Source: Microbulbifer variabilis ATCC 700307 (lineage in GTDB: Bacteria; Pseudomonadota; Gammaproteobacteria; Pseudomonadales; Cellvibrionaceae). Taken from it: a stretch of 64,000 bases of DNA. Below, piece after piece: positions 18,206-28,043 of the stretch (position 1 is its first letter; each line of letters begins with the position of its first letter). The notes below the pieces were generated by a model. The model worked only from the letters and a program-made list of their open reading frames with translations. It did not search any database and was not told where the DNA came from. The position numbers and the translations under genes are program-made. The DNA lies in assembly GCF_000380565.1 (NCBI RefSeq), contig NZ_AQYJ01000022.1, positions 62,001 through 126,000 of the forward strand, written 5' to 3'.

Positions 18206-19081
18206 ATGTCGGATCAACCTTATACCCCACCAAAAGTCTGGACCTGGGATTCGGAGAGCGGTGGGCAGTTCGCCAAGATCAATCGCCCGGTGGCGGGTGC
18301 CACACATGAGAAGGCGTTGTCCCGGGGTAAGCACCCGATGCAGCTGTATTCACTGGGGACGCCGAATGGGGTCAAAGTGACGATCATGCTGGAGGAGTTG
18401 TTGGAGCTGGGTTTTGATGGAGCTGAATACGATGCCCATCTGGTTCGTATTACTGAGGGAGATCAGTTTGGCAGTGGTTTTGTGGAGGTGAACCCCAACT
18501 CGAAAATTCCTGCTCTTTTGGACCAGAGCACAAATCCGCCTATCAGGGTATTTGAAAGTGGCTCGATACTCCTTTACCTGGGAGAGAAGTTTGGCGCCTA
18601 CCTACCGCATACCCCGGAGCAGCGCACGGAAACTCTCAACTGGCTTTTCTGGCAAATGGGCGCTGCCCCCTATCTCGGTGGTGGTTTTGGCCACTTCTAT
18701 GCCTACGCCCCTGAGAAGTATGAATATCCGATCAATCGTTTTGCTATGGAAGTAAAGCGGCAAATGGATGTCTTGGATCAGCAGCTGGCAAAACACCAAT
18801 ATATAGCCGGGCGTGAATACACTATTGCAGATATCGCGATCTGGCCCTGGTATGGAGCATTGGTACGCAATGAGGCTTATGATGCTGCCGAATTTCTCGA
18901 TACCCAAAGTTACAAACATCTGAATCGCTGGGTTGAGGAAATTGCCGCACGGCCTGCAGTGCAACGTGGACGCATGGTAAATCGAACCTGGGGAGATCCC
19001 AAAAAACAGCTTCACGAGCGCCATGATGCCAGTGATTTTGAGACAAAGACCCAGGACAAATTAACAGATGAAGAGAGCTAA
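18206..19081 (+). CDS. yghU: Glutathione-dependent disulfide-bond oxidoreductase (GST family, YghU type)
   Basis: A 291-residue protein, close to the 288 residues of E. coli YghU. The N-terminal extension typical of the Nu-class (YPPKVWTWD-like, here YTPPKVWTWDSES) is present. It is followed by a thioredoxin-fold GST domain (QLYSLGTPNGVKVTIMLEE, NPNSKIPALLD, ESGSILLYLGEKFG) and an all-helical C-terminal domain (YTIADIAIWPWYGALV). Family members bind two glutathione molecules and reduce disulfides or peroxides. Start ATG 18206. It is a single gene, convergent with the yqjK-like gene. Confidence 0.92.
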   Translation: MSDQPYTPPKVWTWDSESGGQFAKINRPVAGATHEKALSRGKHPMQLYSLGTPNGVKVTIMLEELLELGFDGAEYDAHLVRITEGDQFGSGFVEVNPNSKIPALLDQSTNPPIRVFESGSILLYLGEKFGAYLPHTPEQRTETLNWLFWQMGAAPYLGGGFGHFYAYAPEKYEYPINRFAMEVKRQMDVLDQQLAKHQYIAGREYTIADIAIWPWYGALVRNEAYDAAEFLDTQSYKHLNRWVEEIAARPAVQRGRMVNRTWGDPKKQLHERHDASDFETKTQDKLTDEES

Positions 19082-19119
19082 CAGGGAGTTGTTTATGAGA
19101 AAAAAGCTCGCCTTCCTCT

Positions 19120-19362
19120 TTAGAAAGTACGCAGTGAAAGCATCAGCTGAACTATTTGCGAGGTGCGTGGCAGCCGCCACAATTTCTCGGTAATAAAACC
19201 AGCAGCGAATGCCAGACCGAGCATTAGTGGTACAGGAATTGAACTCAGGAGTTGGCGGGCCTGCTGCTGCTGTTGATTGATTAAGTGCAATGCGCTACGA
19301 CGCTGTTTTTCTGTATCGTGGCGGCATTGTTCAATCTGTTTATTTAAAGTTCTCAGCGACAT
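19120..19362 (-). CDS. YqjK-like small membrane-associated protein
   Basis: An 80-residue protein with a Gln/Arg-rich N-terminal coiled coil (residues 5-40) and one hydrophobic segment (VPLMLGLAFAAGFITEKLW, about 43-62). It lies last in a three-gene set with YqjE-like and YqjD-like genes and overlaps the yqjE-like gene by 23 bp, the same order as in enterobacteria. That placement is the main support, since sequence similarity is low. Function unknown. Confidence 0.7.
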   Translation of the reverse strand: MSLRTLNKQIEQCRHDTEKQRRSALHLINQQQQQARQLLSSIPVPLMLGLAFAAGFITEKLWRLPRTSQIVQLMLSLRTF

Positions 19363-19822
19363 CGCTTAAGGCCTCTTTCACCTGCCGCTTGGTTTCTTCA
19401 AACCCAAGCAGCGGGCGCAGTTTCTGTTGGTATATCAGCACGCCGATAAAAATAGCAATTTGTAATAAGAGAAAGACGAGAAAGCCAATATAGATAGACT
19501 GGGAAAAATAGTAGGCAAAAAGGCCTACGCCGCCGCAAATAGTGACAAGCAGGGCTGTTCCCAGGGGCACCAACATCAGTTGCAAAAATATAAGGCGTTT
19601 GCCAGCAGTCAGAGTCCGATCCAATTCCAATTGGAATAATCGCTGAATATTGCTGATCCAGGCAGTAAGCAACGTGAGAGTGGCTTCGGCACGGGCCAAA
19701 GTTGTTTCTAAACTGTCATCGTCGCTATTTCCAACGCCGTTGGCTGATCCATCTGTTTCGTCCCGGCCGCGATCGTGCGCAGCCGGGCCGGAATTAGAGT
19801 CGGGCTTTTTTCCATTTCCCAT
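19340..19822 (-). CDS. YqjE-like phage-holin-family membrane protein
   Basis: A 160-residue protein. The first 40 residues are polar and disordered (rich in Gly, Asp, Asn). Two membrane helices follow (LIFLQLMLVPLGTALLVTIC..., and YIGFLVFLLLQIAIFIGVLIY), and the C-terminus is amphipathic. This matches the holin-like family to which E. coli YqjE belongs. It is not likely to be a phage holin, because no phage genes are near and the neighbours are YqjD- and YqjK-like. Probably acts at the inner membrane with YqjD. Confidence 0.72.
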   Translation of the reverse strand: MGNGKKPDSNSGPAAHDRGRDETDGSANGVGNSDDDSLETTLARAEATLTLLTAWISNIQRLFQLELDRTLTAGKRLIFLQLMLVPLGTALLVTICGGVGLFAYYFSQSIYIGFLVFLLLQIAIFIGVLIYQQKLRPLLGFEETKRQVKEALSDVAENFK

Positions 19823-19857
19823 CTAGGGTATCCCTACTGGTAAAAAAATGATCAGAG

Positions 19858-20109
19858 CTATTTAAAAAGCTTAGCGATTGCCCAACCGACTACAAAGGCA
19901 CAACCCACCGCAAGAATTGGGCGTTCCCGCAATGAAGATTCCGCTTTTTCCATAACTTCCGCAGCACGCTGTCTCTGGGTTTCCACTGAAGATTTAGCTC
20001 GCTGTCTCAAGCTTTCCGCAGCATCAGTTGCCGCCTCGCCTGCGAGATTATAGGCCTGTTGCAGCTTTTCCCTACTGGAGTTTGTGTGGGGAGATCTTGC
20101 AGTTGCCAT
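19858..20109 (-). CDS. DUF883/YqjD-ElaB-family protein
   Basis: An 83-residue protein with an amphipathic Ala/Glu/Arg helix (residues 10-60) and a C-terminal membrane anchor (RPILAVGCAFVVGWAIAKLFK). In E. coli this family (YqjD, ElaB, YgaM) is tail-anchored and associates with ribosomes in stationary phase. First gene of the yqjD-yqjE-yqjK-like set, preceded by an AAGGAGCAA ribosome binding site. Confidence 0.82.
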   Translation of the reverse strand: MATARSPHTNSSREKLQQAYNLAGEAATDAAESLRQRAKSSVETQRQRAAEVMEKAESSLRERPILAVGCAFVVGWAIAKLFK

Positions 20110-20415
20110 CGGGTTGCTCCTTTTCAGGGGTTGATTGGCAAGGAATGATATAGTCGTCCCCTGTATTCCCCAGTCAAATTAGCGCTTTTATTAGGGGAAT
20201 TGAAAATAAGCACAATTAATTATTTTATAAAAAGCTATATACACTCTCTTTTCTTGTCTCCTAACCAAAATCACTGAAATTCCTTCCTGGGTATAAGTAC
20301 TTTTTAGGGTGAGAATCGTGCCCAATGGGTAGGATAGTGACCCCGAGCCTTAATTGTGATCATTTTTCTAAGGCTCTGTTGGGTGCGGGGAGAGCATATA
20401 GATAGAAGAGGGAAG
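20110..20415. other. Intergenic region upstream of the yqjD-like gene
   Basis: About 300 AT-rich bases holding the promoter of the yqjD-like set and the 3' end of the 2-hydroxyacid dehydrogenase gene. No ORF or convincing hairpin. Confidence 0.35.
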
Positions 20416-21372
20416 TCACGGCTTAAGGGGTGCGTTGTCGAATTCCCGTCTCCAGGATTCAATATTATTAACCACGCCATTTAATAGGCGCTGGCGGCTT
20501 TCTCGGCTGATCCAGGCATTGTGAGGGGTAAGGATTAGGTTGGGAATGTCGTTATCCAGCAGAGGGTGGCTTGCGGGTGGGGGTTCTTCGCTGAGTACAT
20601 CCAAGGCTGCCCCACCCAGCTTGCCGCTGCGCAATGCGTCGGCGAGAGCTTCCTCATCTACCAGGCCGCCGCGGGCTGTATTGATCAATAGAGCGCCGGG
20701 TTTCATTGCAGCGATAAATGTGCGATCGATAAGTTTCTCAGTTTGCTCTGTGAGTGGACAGTGCAGACTGAGCACATCTGACTCCGACTGCAACTGCGCC
20801 AGGGGCACCCGGTTTTTCTGTTCAGTTTGTCCGGAGGATTCAGCGATCAAAATCCGCATATCCAGAGCCTCGCCGAGGCGAGCAACCCTCTGACCTAACT
20901 CCCCATAGCCAATAATGCCGAGAGTTTTTCCCGATAGTTCAACTACTGGATGATCCAGCAGGCAAAAAATCTCTGACTGACTCCATTGTCCCGCCATTAC
21001 GTCCTGGTGATAGAGGTGCCAACGTGAGGCGAGGGCCAGCATTAAGGCCAGAGTATGTTGTGGCACTGAGGCTCCAGCGTAGCCTTGGACGTTGCGCACT
21101 GGGATGTCGAATTCTTTTGCGGCCTCAAGGTCAACATTGTTGGTGCCGGTAGCGCATACACAGATCAGTTTGAGGTTTTTTGCTTGCGCTAAAACGGCGC
21201 GATTTAATACCACCTTGTTGGTGATTACCACCTCCGCATCGGCAATGTGTTCAGCAGTTTGCGTGTTGGAAGTGGTATCGTGGAAATCCCAGTGGTCTAG
21301 ACTGTTTTGCAGGGCTGATATGTCCAACTCCTCCAGCTTCATTGTCAGTGCGTCAAGAAATACGCCGCGCAT
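20416..21372 (-). CDS. D-2-hydroxyacid dehydrogenase (NAD-binding)
   Basis: A 318-residue protein of the D-isomer-specific 2-hydroxyacid dehydrogenase family. The nucleotide-binding glycine motif GIIGYGELGQRVA is near residue 151. The catalytic residues are the Arg in NTARGGLVDEEAL, the Glu in VLSEEPP and the His in LTPHNAW. The short C-terminus (no ACT domain) rules out long SerA-type enzymes. The overall pattern is near hydroxypyruvate/glyoxylate reductase (HprA-like glycerate dehydrogenase), but the substrate cannot be fixed from sequence. Start ATG 21372. It is divergent from the EamA transporter gene. Confidence 0.9.
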   Translation of the reverse strand: MRGVFLDALTMKLEELDISALQNSLDHWDFHDTTSNTQTAEHIADAEVVITNKVVLNRAVLAQAKNLKLICVCATGTNNVDLEAAKEFDIPVRNVQGYAGASVPQHTLALMLALASRWHLYHQDVMAGQWSQSEIFCLLDHPVVELSGKTLGIIGYGELGQRVARLGEALDMRILIAESSGQTEQKNRVPLAQLQSESDVLSLHCPLTEQTEKLIDRTFIAAMKPGALLINTARGGLVDEEALADALRSGKLGGAALDVLSEEPPPASHPLLDNDIPNLILTPHNAWISRESRQRLLNGVVNNIESWRREFDNAPLKP

Positions 21373-21523
21373 GGGGTCTCCTTAGTTTCTGTGTTGTTTT
21401 AGGCATGCTACGGCAGTTGATGCCGATTGCAATGGCTTCGCTGGAGGGGCGCGTGATCTGTCCTGTGTGGGTGGCTACGGTTTGTTTGTCGGGCCTTTCT
21501 GTTTCAGTTGAAGAGGGCTCTTA

Positions 21524-22426
21524 ATGGGAATATCGGTAACCGCAGCAACACTGGTTTTAGTATCGGCATTTCTCCATGCGGGATGGAATTTACTGGGAAA
21601 ATCCCGCACACCTTCCCCGGCTTTTTTTTGCATCGCCACACTGAGCGTGGGCTTATTACTTCTTCCCCTTGGTGTTTGGGTCTTGTCTCAAGCACAGGGA
21701 TTGCCGCGTGCGTTCTGGCTGCTTCTGATAGGCAGTGGCTTTTTTCAGATGATTTATATGGGAGGTCTGGCGTTAGCATACCAGCGCGCCAATATGGGGC
21801 TTGTTTATCCCATAGCACGAGCACTGCCTGTATTACTGGTGGCGCTGGCAACGGTGCTGCTCGGACAGACTCTGCCGTGGCTTGCCTGGCTGGGCATGTT
21901 ACTGGTCACCATTGGCTGTCTGTTAGTGCCACTGGTGTATTTTCGTCAATGGCACTGGCGCGCTTACTGGCGAGCTGATTGTGCCTGGGCTCTGGTCGCC
22001 GCACTGGGGACTGTAGGGTATTCACTGGCAGATAAGGGAGCTTTACTCCACCTGGAGACAGCTCTCGACGGTGCCGTTCGGCCTATGGCGATGGCATACA
22101 GTTACCTGGGTATGCAGTTCTTTGCCAGCGGCTTGTGGTTGCTTTTCGGTTGTCTTGGTAGCAATGGGCGTGCCCAATTGGTGCGAAGCCTGGGTGATTT
22201 GAAGCTCGGGTTAGTAACGGGACTCATGATGGGAGCTACCTATGGCCTTGTTTTGCTGGCCATGGCGATGACGGAGAATGTGAGCTATGTAGTGGCCTTG
22301 CGCCAGCTCAGTATTCCGCTGGGAGTTGGTTTTGGTATCTGGCTATTAAAAGAGCCGGCATACAGGCCCCAACTGCTTGGTGTGGGGCTAGTATGCGCCG
22401 GCCTGATTGCGGTGTCACTGCGCTAG
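21524..22426 (+). CDS. EamA/DMT-superfamily transporter
   Basis: A 300-residue protein with about ten membrane helices in two EamA repeats (first about 5-135, second about 150-298). Conserved features are GWNLLGKS near the first helix and YPIARALPVLLVALATVLLGQ at the end of the first repeat. Members export amino acids or metabolites. The substrate here is unknown. Start ATG 21524. It ends 23 bp before the convergent metG. Confidence 0.87.
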   Translation: MGISVTAATLVLVSAFLHAGWNLLGKSRTPSPAFFCIATLSVGLLLLPLGVWVLSQAQGLPRAFWLLLIGSGFFQMIYMGGLALAYQRANMGLVYPIARALPVLLVALATVLLGQTLPWLAWLGMLLVTIGCLLVPLVYFRQWHWRAYWRADCAWALVAALGTVGYSLADKGALLHLETALDGAVRPMAMAYSYLGMQFFASGLWLLFGCLGSNGRAQLVRSLGDLKLGLVTGLMMGATYGLVLLAMAMTENVSYVVALRQLSIPLGVGFGIWLLKEPAYRPQLLGVGLVCAGLIAVSLR

Positions 22427-22449
22427 GCTAGGGACATCGCCAGATTCAA

Positions 22450-24477
22450 TTACATGACTCGCATGCCGGGCTTGGCGCCCTCGTGAGGCTCTAGAATCCA
22501 AAGGTCTTTACCACCAGGCCCGGCGGCCAACACCATACCTTCGCTCACCCCGAAGCGCATTTTGCGCGGCGCCAGATTAGCTACCATGACAGTATGCTTG
22601 CCCTCCAGTTCTTCTGGCGAATAGGCGCTCTTGATGCCGGCAAACACCTGTCGTGTTTCGCCGCCCAAGTCTAGGGTCAGCCGCAGTAACTTACCGGCGC
22701 CCTCTACGTGTTCTGCTTTGGCAATCAGGGCGATACGCAGGTCTACCTTGGCGAAATCATCGAACTGGATTTGCTCGGCAATGGGCTCATCGGCCAGGGG
22801 ACCTGTGGCGGCCTTGGCCTCGGCCTGCAGTTGGGCCAGAGACTCCTTTGCCGCATCCATCACTGCATCCACTTGGGTTTTTTCTACACGCTGCAGCAGC
22901 GGCTTGAACTTGTTGATCTCATGGTCGACCAGAGGTGTAATCGCACTGTTCCATTCCAGCCCGCTGTTGAGGAATTCAGCCGCCTTTTGCGCGGTGTTGG
23001 GCAGTACTGGGGCGAGCCATGTGATCAGCGCGCGGAACATATTCACGCCTTGAGAACAAATTGCCAGTACTTCGGACTCAGCTCCTTCCTGCTTAGCCAG
23101 GGACCAGGGGGCTTTGTCGGCGATCCAGGCATTGGCAGCATCGGCCAGTGCCATAATGTCACGCATGGCGCGGGCATATTCGCGCTGCTCATAGTAATTG
23201 GCAACGCGTGGTGCGGCTTCTATAAACTGGTCCCACAATTTTTCATCGGCCAGTTCAGTGGCGAGCTTGCCACCGGCCTTGCTGACAAACTTGGCGGTGC
23301 GTGAGGCGATATTGACTACCTTGCCTACCAAGTCGGAATTCACCTTGGCGATAAAATCATCCAGGTTGAGGTCCAGGTCATCCACTCCGGCGGTGAGTTT
23401 GGCGGCGAAGTAGTAGCGCAGGTATTCGGGATTCAGGTGATCCAGGTAGTTGCGGGCGTTGATAAAAGTGCCGCGGGACTTGGACATTTTCTTGCCGTTG
23501 ACGGTTAGGAAGCCATGCACACATACCTTGTTGGGGGTGCGGAAATCTGCGGAGTCCAGCATGGCCGGCCAGAATAGGGCGTGGAAGTTGACGATATCCT
23601 TGCCGATAAAGTGATATACCTCAGCATTGCTGTCTTTCTTCCAGTAATCCAGCCAGTCGCTACCATTCTTGTCGCAGTAATTTTTCAGGCTAGCCATATA
23701 GCCGATAGGAGCATCCAGCCATACATAGAAATATTTGCCCGGCGCGTCTGGGATCTCAAAACCGAAGTAAGGTGCGTCGCGGGAGATGTCCCATTCCTGC
23801 AACCCCTCTTCGAGCCACTCGGCCAGCTTATTGGCGACTTCATCCTGCAGGGTACCGGAGCGAGTCCAGTCACGCAGAAATTCGGTGAAGGCGGGCAGTG
23901 TAAAAAAGAAGTGCTCGGACTCTTTTTCCTCCGGTGTAGCGCCAGAGATGGCGGAAACCGGATCGATTAGCTCTGTGGGGCTGTAAGTAGCGCCACAAGC
24001 CTCACAGTTATCACCGTATTGATCGGGTGTGCTACAGCGTGGGCAGGTACCCTTGATATAGCGGTCTGCCAGGAATAGCTGTTTCTCTGGATCGAATGCC
24101 TGGGTGATGGTGCGAGAGGCGATATGGCCATTGTCGCTCAAACGCTGATAAATCATAGAGGACAACTCGCGGTTTTCCTCTGAATGGGTGGAGTGGTAAT
24201 TATCCACGCCGATCAGGAAGCCGGCAAAATCCCGCTCATGTTCCGCCTGCATGTTGGCGATGTGCTGCTCCGGAGTCAGGCCCAATTGTTCGGCCTTGAG
24301 CATGATTGCGGTGCCGTGCGCATCATCTGCGCAAATGTATAGGCAATCGTTGCCGCGCGCACGCTGGAAGCGCGACCAGATGTCGGTCTGGATGTACTCG
24401 AGAACGTGGCCCAGGTGCAGGGAGCCATTGGCATAAGGGAGTGCGCTGGTGACTAGGATTTTGCGCGTATCGGGCAT
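22450..24477 (-). CDS. metG: Methionyl-tRNA synthetase
   Basis: A class I aminoacyl-tRNA synthetase of 675 residues when started at ATG 24477 ([18 protein letters not shown]). In-frame starts at 24489 and 24540 would only add non-conserved residues. HIGH-type motif HLGH, zinc-knuckle cysteines CPRC...CEAC (CX2C X9 CX2C) and KMSKS ([11 protein letters not shown]) are all present. The C-terminal tRNA-binding OB-fold domain ([24 protein letters not shown]) gives the long dimeric form as in E. coli. Divergent from mrp, a common gammaproteobacterial arrangement. Confidence 0.97.
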   Translation of the reverse strand: MPDTRKILVTSALPYANGSLHLGHVLEYIQTDIWSRFQRARGNDCLYICADDAHGTAIMLKAEQLGLTPEQHIANMQAEHERDFAGFLIGVDNYHSTHSEENRELSSMIYQRLSDNGHIASRTITQAFDPEKQLFLADRYIKGTCPRCSTPDQYGDNCEACGATYSPTELIDPVSAISGATPEEKESEHFFFTLPAFTEFLRDWTRSGTLQDEVANKLAEWLEEGLQEWDISRDAPYFGFEIPDAPGKYFYVWLDAPIGYMASLKNYCDKNGSDWLDYWKKDSNAEVYHFIGKDIVNFHALFWPAMLDSADFRTPNKVCVHGFLTVNGKKMSKSRGTFINARNYLDHLNPEYLRYYFAAKLTAGVDDLDLNLDDFIAKVNSDLVGKVVNIASRTAKFVSKAGGKLATELADEKLWDQFIEAAPRVANYYEQREYARAMRDIMALADAANAWIADKAPWSLAKQEGAESEVLAICSQGVNMFRALITWLAPVLPNTAQKAAEFLNSGLEWNSAITPLVDHEINKFKPLLQRVEKTQVDAVMDAAKESLAQLQAEAKAATGPLADEPIAEQIQFDDFAKVDLRIALIAKAEHVEGAGKLLRLTLDLGGETRQVFAGIKSAYSPEELEGKHTVMVANLAPRKMRFGVSEGMVLAAGPGGKDLWILEPHEGAKPGMRVM

Positions 24478-24677
24478 CGGTTTTTCCATCGCTTTGGGGT
24501 TGCGGCCGGGGGCTCCGCTGGAGCGGCCGGAGAACGTCAAAAGACCGCGGAATATAGCAGATTTGTGCTATGCCGGGGAGGTATGTGGGATGTCGTTGAA
24601 ATGATCCATTCACTGGCGTTGGGCTGTTTCATCCTACACAATGCATCCCAGACAAGAAGCACCAAGAGGGAGATACC

Positions 24678-25826
24678 GTGAGCGATCATCACGACCATGA
24701 AGAGCTATCAATGGAAGTTCAGGCCGAACTCGAGCGCCTGGCTGAATGCCTTGGTCAGTTGCACGACTCGGCCAGTGGGTTGTTACTGGACGAGTTGGAT
24801 GCGGACATTGAGGTAGGTTACGAGGGCGATACAGTGCTTGTAGGTATAACCCTTGGCTACCCTTGCGCGAGCCAGGTGGAATCCTGGCACAAAAGGGTCA
24901 AAGAGGCCTGTGAGCCCTTGTTGAAAAGTGGCCCCCTGGGTGGTAGCAGCCTGCAGTTTGAGCTCTTCAGTGATATCCCCGCGACTTCATCGCCAAGTGC
25001 CCCTGAGCCACTGCAAGGGGTAAAAAATATCGTTGCGGTAGCCTCTGGCAAGGGGGGGGTGGGGAAGTCCACCACAGCAGTAAACCTGGCGCTGGCGCTG
25101 GCGGCAGAGGGAGCCCGGGTAGGGTTACTCGACGCAGATATCTATGGCCCCAGCCTACCCACGATGCTCGGTACTGAGGGGCAACGTCCTCACGTAAAGG
25201 AGCAGAAATTCTTTGTGCCGGTGGATGCTCTGGGAATTGAGACCATGTCTCTGGGCTACCTGATGACTGAGGATACCCCAGCTGTATGGCGTGGCCCGAT
25301 GGCCAGTGGTGCTCTTAATCAAATCCTTACCCAGACTCTATGGTGCGATGCAAAGGAAGAGCTAGATTACCTGATTGTGGATATGCCGCCCGGCACAGGT
25401 GATATTCAGCTGACATTGGCACAAAAAACTACTCTAGCTGGGGCGATTATAGTGACTACCCCCCAAGACTTGGCGCTGAAAGATGCCATCAAGGGAGTAG
25501 AGATGTTCCGTAAGGTCTCTGTGCCTGTACTTGGTATCGTCGAAAATATGGCACTGCACACCTGCTCCAAATGTGGTCACAGCGAACCGATTTTTGGCGT
25601 TGGTGGCGGTGAACGCATTGCTGAGGAATACGATACACATTTACTTGGTGAGTTGCCGTTGGCACAAAAAATCCGTGCAGATGTCGATAGTGGCTGTCCG
25701 AGCGTTACCGCAGATCCAGATGGGGAGATTGCTGGGTTTTATCGGGAAATTGCTCGTAAAGCTGCTGCTCAAGTCTGGCTCAATGCCAGTAGCGAGGAGG
25801 ACCTTCCAGAAATCGAAATTAGTTGA
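24678..25826 (+). CDS. apbC: Iron-sulfur cluster carrier ATPase Mrp/ApbC
   Basis: A 382-residue protein starting at GTG 24678 (AGGGAGAT upstream). Residues 1-100 are an N-terminal domain of MIP18/DUF59-like kind. The P-loop GKGGVGKSTT (124-133) carries the deviant Walker A with two Lys. Further motifs are DADIYGPSLP, DMPPGTGD and the CX2C pair HTCSKCGHSEPIFG that binds a bridging Fe-S cluster in the dimer. The role is delivery of 4Fe-4S clusters to apo-proteins in the cytoplasm. The N-terminus is His/Asp/Glu-rich (SDHHDHEEL). Confidence 0.95.
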   Translation: MSDHHDHEELSMEVQAELERLAECLGQLHDSASGLLLDELDADIEVGYEGDTVLVGITLGYPCASQVESWHKRVKEACEPLLKSGPLGGSSLQFELFSDIPATSSPSAPEPLQGVKNIVAVASGKGGVGKSTTAVNLALALAAEGARVGLLDADIYGPSLPTMLGTEGQRPHVKEQKFFVPVDALGIETMSLGYLMTEDTPAVWRGPMASGALNQILTQTLWCDAKEELDYLIVDMPPGTGDIQLTLAQKTTLAGAIIVTTPQDLALKDAIKGVEMFRKVSVPVLGIVENMALHTCSKCGHSEPIFGVGGGERIAEEYDTHLLGELPLAQKIRADVDSGCPSVTADPDGEIAGFYREIARKAAAQVWLNASSEEDLPEIEIS

Positions 25827-25961
25827 ACCCATTCGCGATATTGATCACAAAGAATTAATTTTTTTATTATTGTGGTTTTTCGCGGTGGTAAAAATCCCTA
25901 TATTGAGCCTCTCCGGTGTGCCTTCCATGGAATTTTCTGTTGTGTGAAAGGTGCCTAAATC

Positions 25962-25988
25962 AATGGCCGGGTATTATACCCGGCCATT
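25962..25988. terminator. GC-rich palindromic hairpin downstream of mrp
   Basis: Arms of 12 bp (AATGGCCGGGTA / TACCCGGCCATT) with a 3-nt loop, 136 bp after the mrp stop. No T-run follows. A terminator or another palindromic site is possible. Confidence 0.4.
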
Positions 25989-26202
25989 ACGTATCAACTG
26001 TCGGTTTGTGAGTTCTGGCCGAACAGTGCCTCAACCTTTTAATTAAAATATTTTTCGTAATTTACGGGTATCACTGTAGGTTGCCTTATTTAGAAGCTTA
26101 AAGGGAGATTGTCCGTATTTGCAGTATTTTAGGGGGCATTTGCTCTGCACTGAGATTGATGATTGTGTTAATGAGCATTTATACCTATTTAAGAAAAATT
26201 AA

Positions 26203-26224
26203 GTATTTATGCTGTATTTATGCT
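26203..26224. repeat. 11-bp tandem duplication
   Basis: Two exact adjacent copies of GTATTTATGCT in the AT-rich region upstream of the STAS-like gene. Confidence 0.7.
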
Positions 26225-26490
26225 GGTGGTCGTCATAGCTATTAGTCAGTGATTCTGCCAAGGCTTCACAATTCAGGGAGGGCAAAAGGCCGATATAGAT
26301 TGCGTGATAAGAAATTTCGACGATCCGGCAGAACAGCACAAATTTGTCGGGTTAAAGTGATAATTTCAGGAGTGTGCGAAAAGTCCCCAGCAGCTGCGTT
26401 AGCCATAGTTGCAGGTGAGGCTCATAAAAGGCATTGCAAAAGCTGTAGTCGATAAAAATAACAAAGACAAAAGCGCGGGTGCTTATATCA

Positions 26491-26883
26491 ATGAATTTTC
26501 AAATCAGCTATCGACCGATAGGGGGTATTGCGCGGGTATTATTTTATGGGCCGGTTGGTTTTGCGGAGAAAATGGAAGCTGCAGCCCGGCTTGTGGAAAA
26601 ATACCGCCACAGGGTGCCATTACGAGTACTTTTGGACCTGCGCTATGCGCGTTCGAAAGTCACTTTAGAGGAGCAGCGGAAATTTACTACTTACATCGCG
26701 GAGCATCCGGTATTGCGACGTGCTTATATAGCTGTGTTGCATCCACGCAGTCGTTGTACATCTCCGCTGGCGACACAGGGGACCTGCCTATGCAGACATA
26801 GCTCGCGGGAATTTGTCGCCGAAGCCGAGGCTGAGGCCTGGCTTACCCAAAATAAGGGAGCTGTCAGGCCTGTCGCGCTCTAG
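26491..26883 (+). CDS. Hypothetical protein, possibly SpoIIAA/STAS-like fold
   Basis: A 130-residue protein from ATG 26491, with GTG 26479 as the in-frame alternative. Neither has a strong ribosome binding site. The pattern (beta strand IARVLFYGPVGF, helix AARLVEKYRHR, strand RVLLDLRYARSKVT, helix EEQRKFTTYIAEHP, strand AYIAVLHP) resembles STAS/SpoIIAA-like proteins, which is inferred from secondary structure only. It is convergent with trhO, 5 bp apart. I do not recognise a named family. Confidence 0.5.
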   Translation: MNFQISYRPIGGIARVLFYGPVGFAEKMEAAARLVEKYRHRVPLRVLLDLRYARSKVTLEEQRKFTTYIAEHPVLRRAYIAVLHPRSRCTSPLATQGTCLCRHSSREFVAEAEAEAWLTQNKGAVRPVAL

Positions 26884-26888
26884 TTATT

Positions 26889-27893
26889 TTAAGCCTGCTG
26901 CTGGATCTGTGTGCGCTGGGCTTCAGCCTGGCGTCGGCGCTCTTCTTTTTTCTGCAGACGTTTATTTGAGGTCAGGTCACGGGCATCCTGTCCCATATGT
27001 TTTTCGCCCCGTTGTTTGGCCAGTTGAATCTGCCTTTCACGCTCGCGGAAGCGGGCGCGATCGGCATCGCTGACCTTGTCGTGGCAGTGTGGGCAACTGA
27101 CCCCCTGTTCAAACAGTGGGGACTTCTGGTCTTCCTGAGTGATCGGCATTCGGCAGGCGTTGCACTGGTCGTACTGCCCGCGTTCCAGGTCGTGGTTGAC
27201 AGTAACACGCTCGTCGAAAACAAAGCACTCACCTTCCCATAGGGACTCCTCTTTGGGCACCTCTTCGAGGTACTTCAAGATCCCGCCGTGCAGGTGATAC
27301 ACCTCTTCAAAGCCCTGCTCTTTCATATAGGCTGTGGACTTCTCGCAGCGAATGCCCCCAGTGCAGAACATGGCGACCTTCTTGTGTTTGGTCGGGTCCA
27401 GGTTTTCTTTTACGTACCGGGGAAATTCGCGGAAAGTATCGGTTTTTGGGTTGATTGAATCCTTGAAAGTACCGACTTGGAATTCATAGTCATTGCGAGT
27501 GTCGACTAAAACGACTTCTGGGTCGCTGATCAGGGCATTCCAGTCCTTGGGTTTGACGTAGGTCCCCACCACGCGGAGAGGATCAATACCCTCCACACCC
27601 ATAGTGACAATTTCCCTCTTCAGTTTGACCTTGCTGCGAAGGAAAGGCATCTCGCCGGTAAGGGATTCCTTGTATTCCAGTTCGGCTAGACGCTTGTCAG
27701 ATCTTAGGTGGGCAAGGACAGTGTCTATGCCCGCGCGGGAACCAGCAATAGTGCCGTTAATGCCCTCGCTGGCCAGAAGTAGGGTGCCGCGTACACTGTG
27801 TTCCAGCATGACATCCAGTAGAGGGGCGCGCAGAGACTCGAAGTCCTCCAGGGTGACGAACTTATAGAGTGCACATACAACAAATTGATCCAT
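26889..27893 (-). CDS. trhO: tRNA uridine-34 hydroxylase (rhodanese-like, TrhO/YceA)
   Basis: A 334-residue protein with an N-terminal YceA domain ([26 protein letters not shown]) and a rhodanese domain with the active loop CTGGIRC (Cys177 and Cys183). The domain start [22 protein letters not shown] is typical. The C-terminal part contains CNACRMPI and CPHCHDK zinc-ribbon-like cysteines, then a basic tail. The family makes 5-hydroxyuridine at tRNA position 34 without oxygen-dependent cofactors being evident. Start ATG 27893. Confidence 0.93.
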   Translation of the reverse strand: MDQFVVCALYKFVTLEDFESLRAPLLDVMLEHSVRGTLLLASEGINGTIAGSRAGIDTVLAHLRSDKRLAELEYKESLTGEMPFLRSKVKLKREIVTMGVEGIDPLRVVGTYVKPKDWNALISDPEVVLVDTRNDYEFQVGTFKDSINPKTDTFREFPRYVKENLDPTKHKKVAMFCTGGIRCEKSTAYMKEQGFEEVYHLHGGILKYLEEVPKEESLWEGECFVFDERVTVNHDLERGQYDQCNACRMPITQEDQKSPLFEQGVSCPHCHDKVSDADRARFRERERQIQLAKQRGEKHMGQDARDLTSNKRLQKKEERRRQAEAQRTQIQQQA

Positions 27894-28043
27894 GGTACTT
27901 CCTCATTTGCGGGCCGGAGCGTAAATCCGGAGCAGAAAAAATCGCCGCGCATTTTATCGCAAAAAAAACAGCTTGTCGTACATTTAGCAAGCAGTTCATA
28001 GCTTGCCCCAACACAGATTTGTAGTTGACCGGGAGGCTGCAAA

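Larger units (their letters stand above)
25827..26490. other. Long AT-rich intergenic region after mrp
   Basis: About 660 bases with no supportable ORF. It contains a strong hairpin (25962-25988) and an 11-bp tandem duplication (26203-26224). The last 200 bases before the small STAS-like gene are the likely promoter region, but no clear -35/-10 pair stands out. Confidence 0.4.

Noticed and set aside
19340..19822. A phage holin-family protein could hint at a prophage.
   Set aside because: No other phage genes are present, and the YqjD/YqjK-like neighbours show it is a chromosomal YqjE-type protein.
25962..25988. The perfect hairpin after mrp might be part of a dispersed palindromic repeat family.
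   Set aside because: No second copy was noticed in the window, so a family cannot be claimed.
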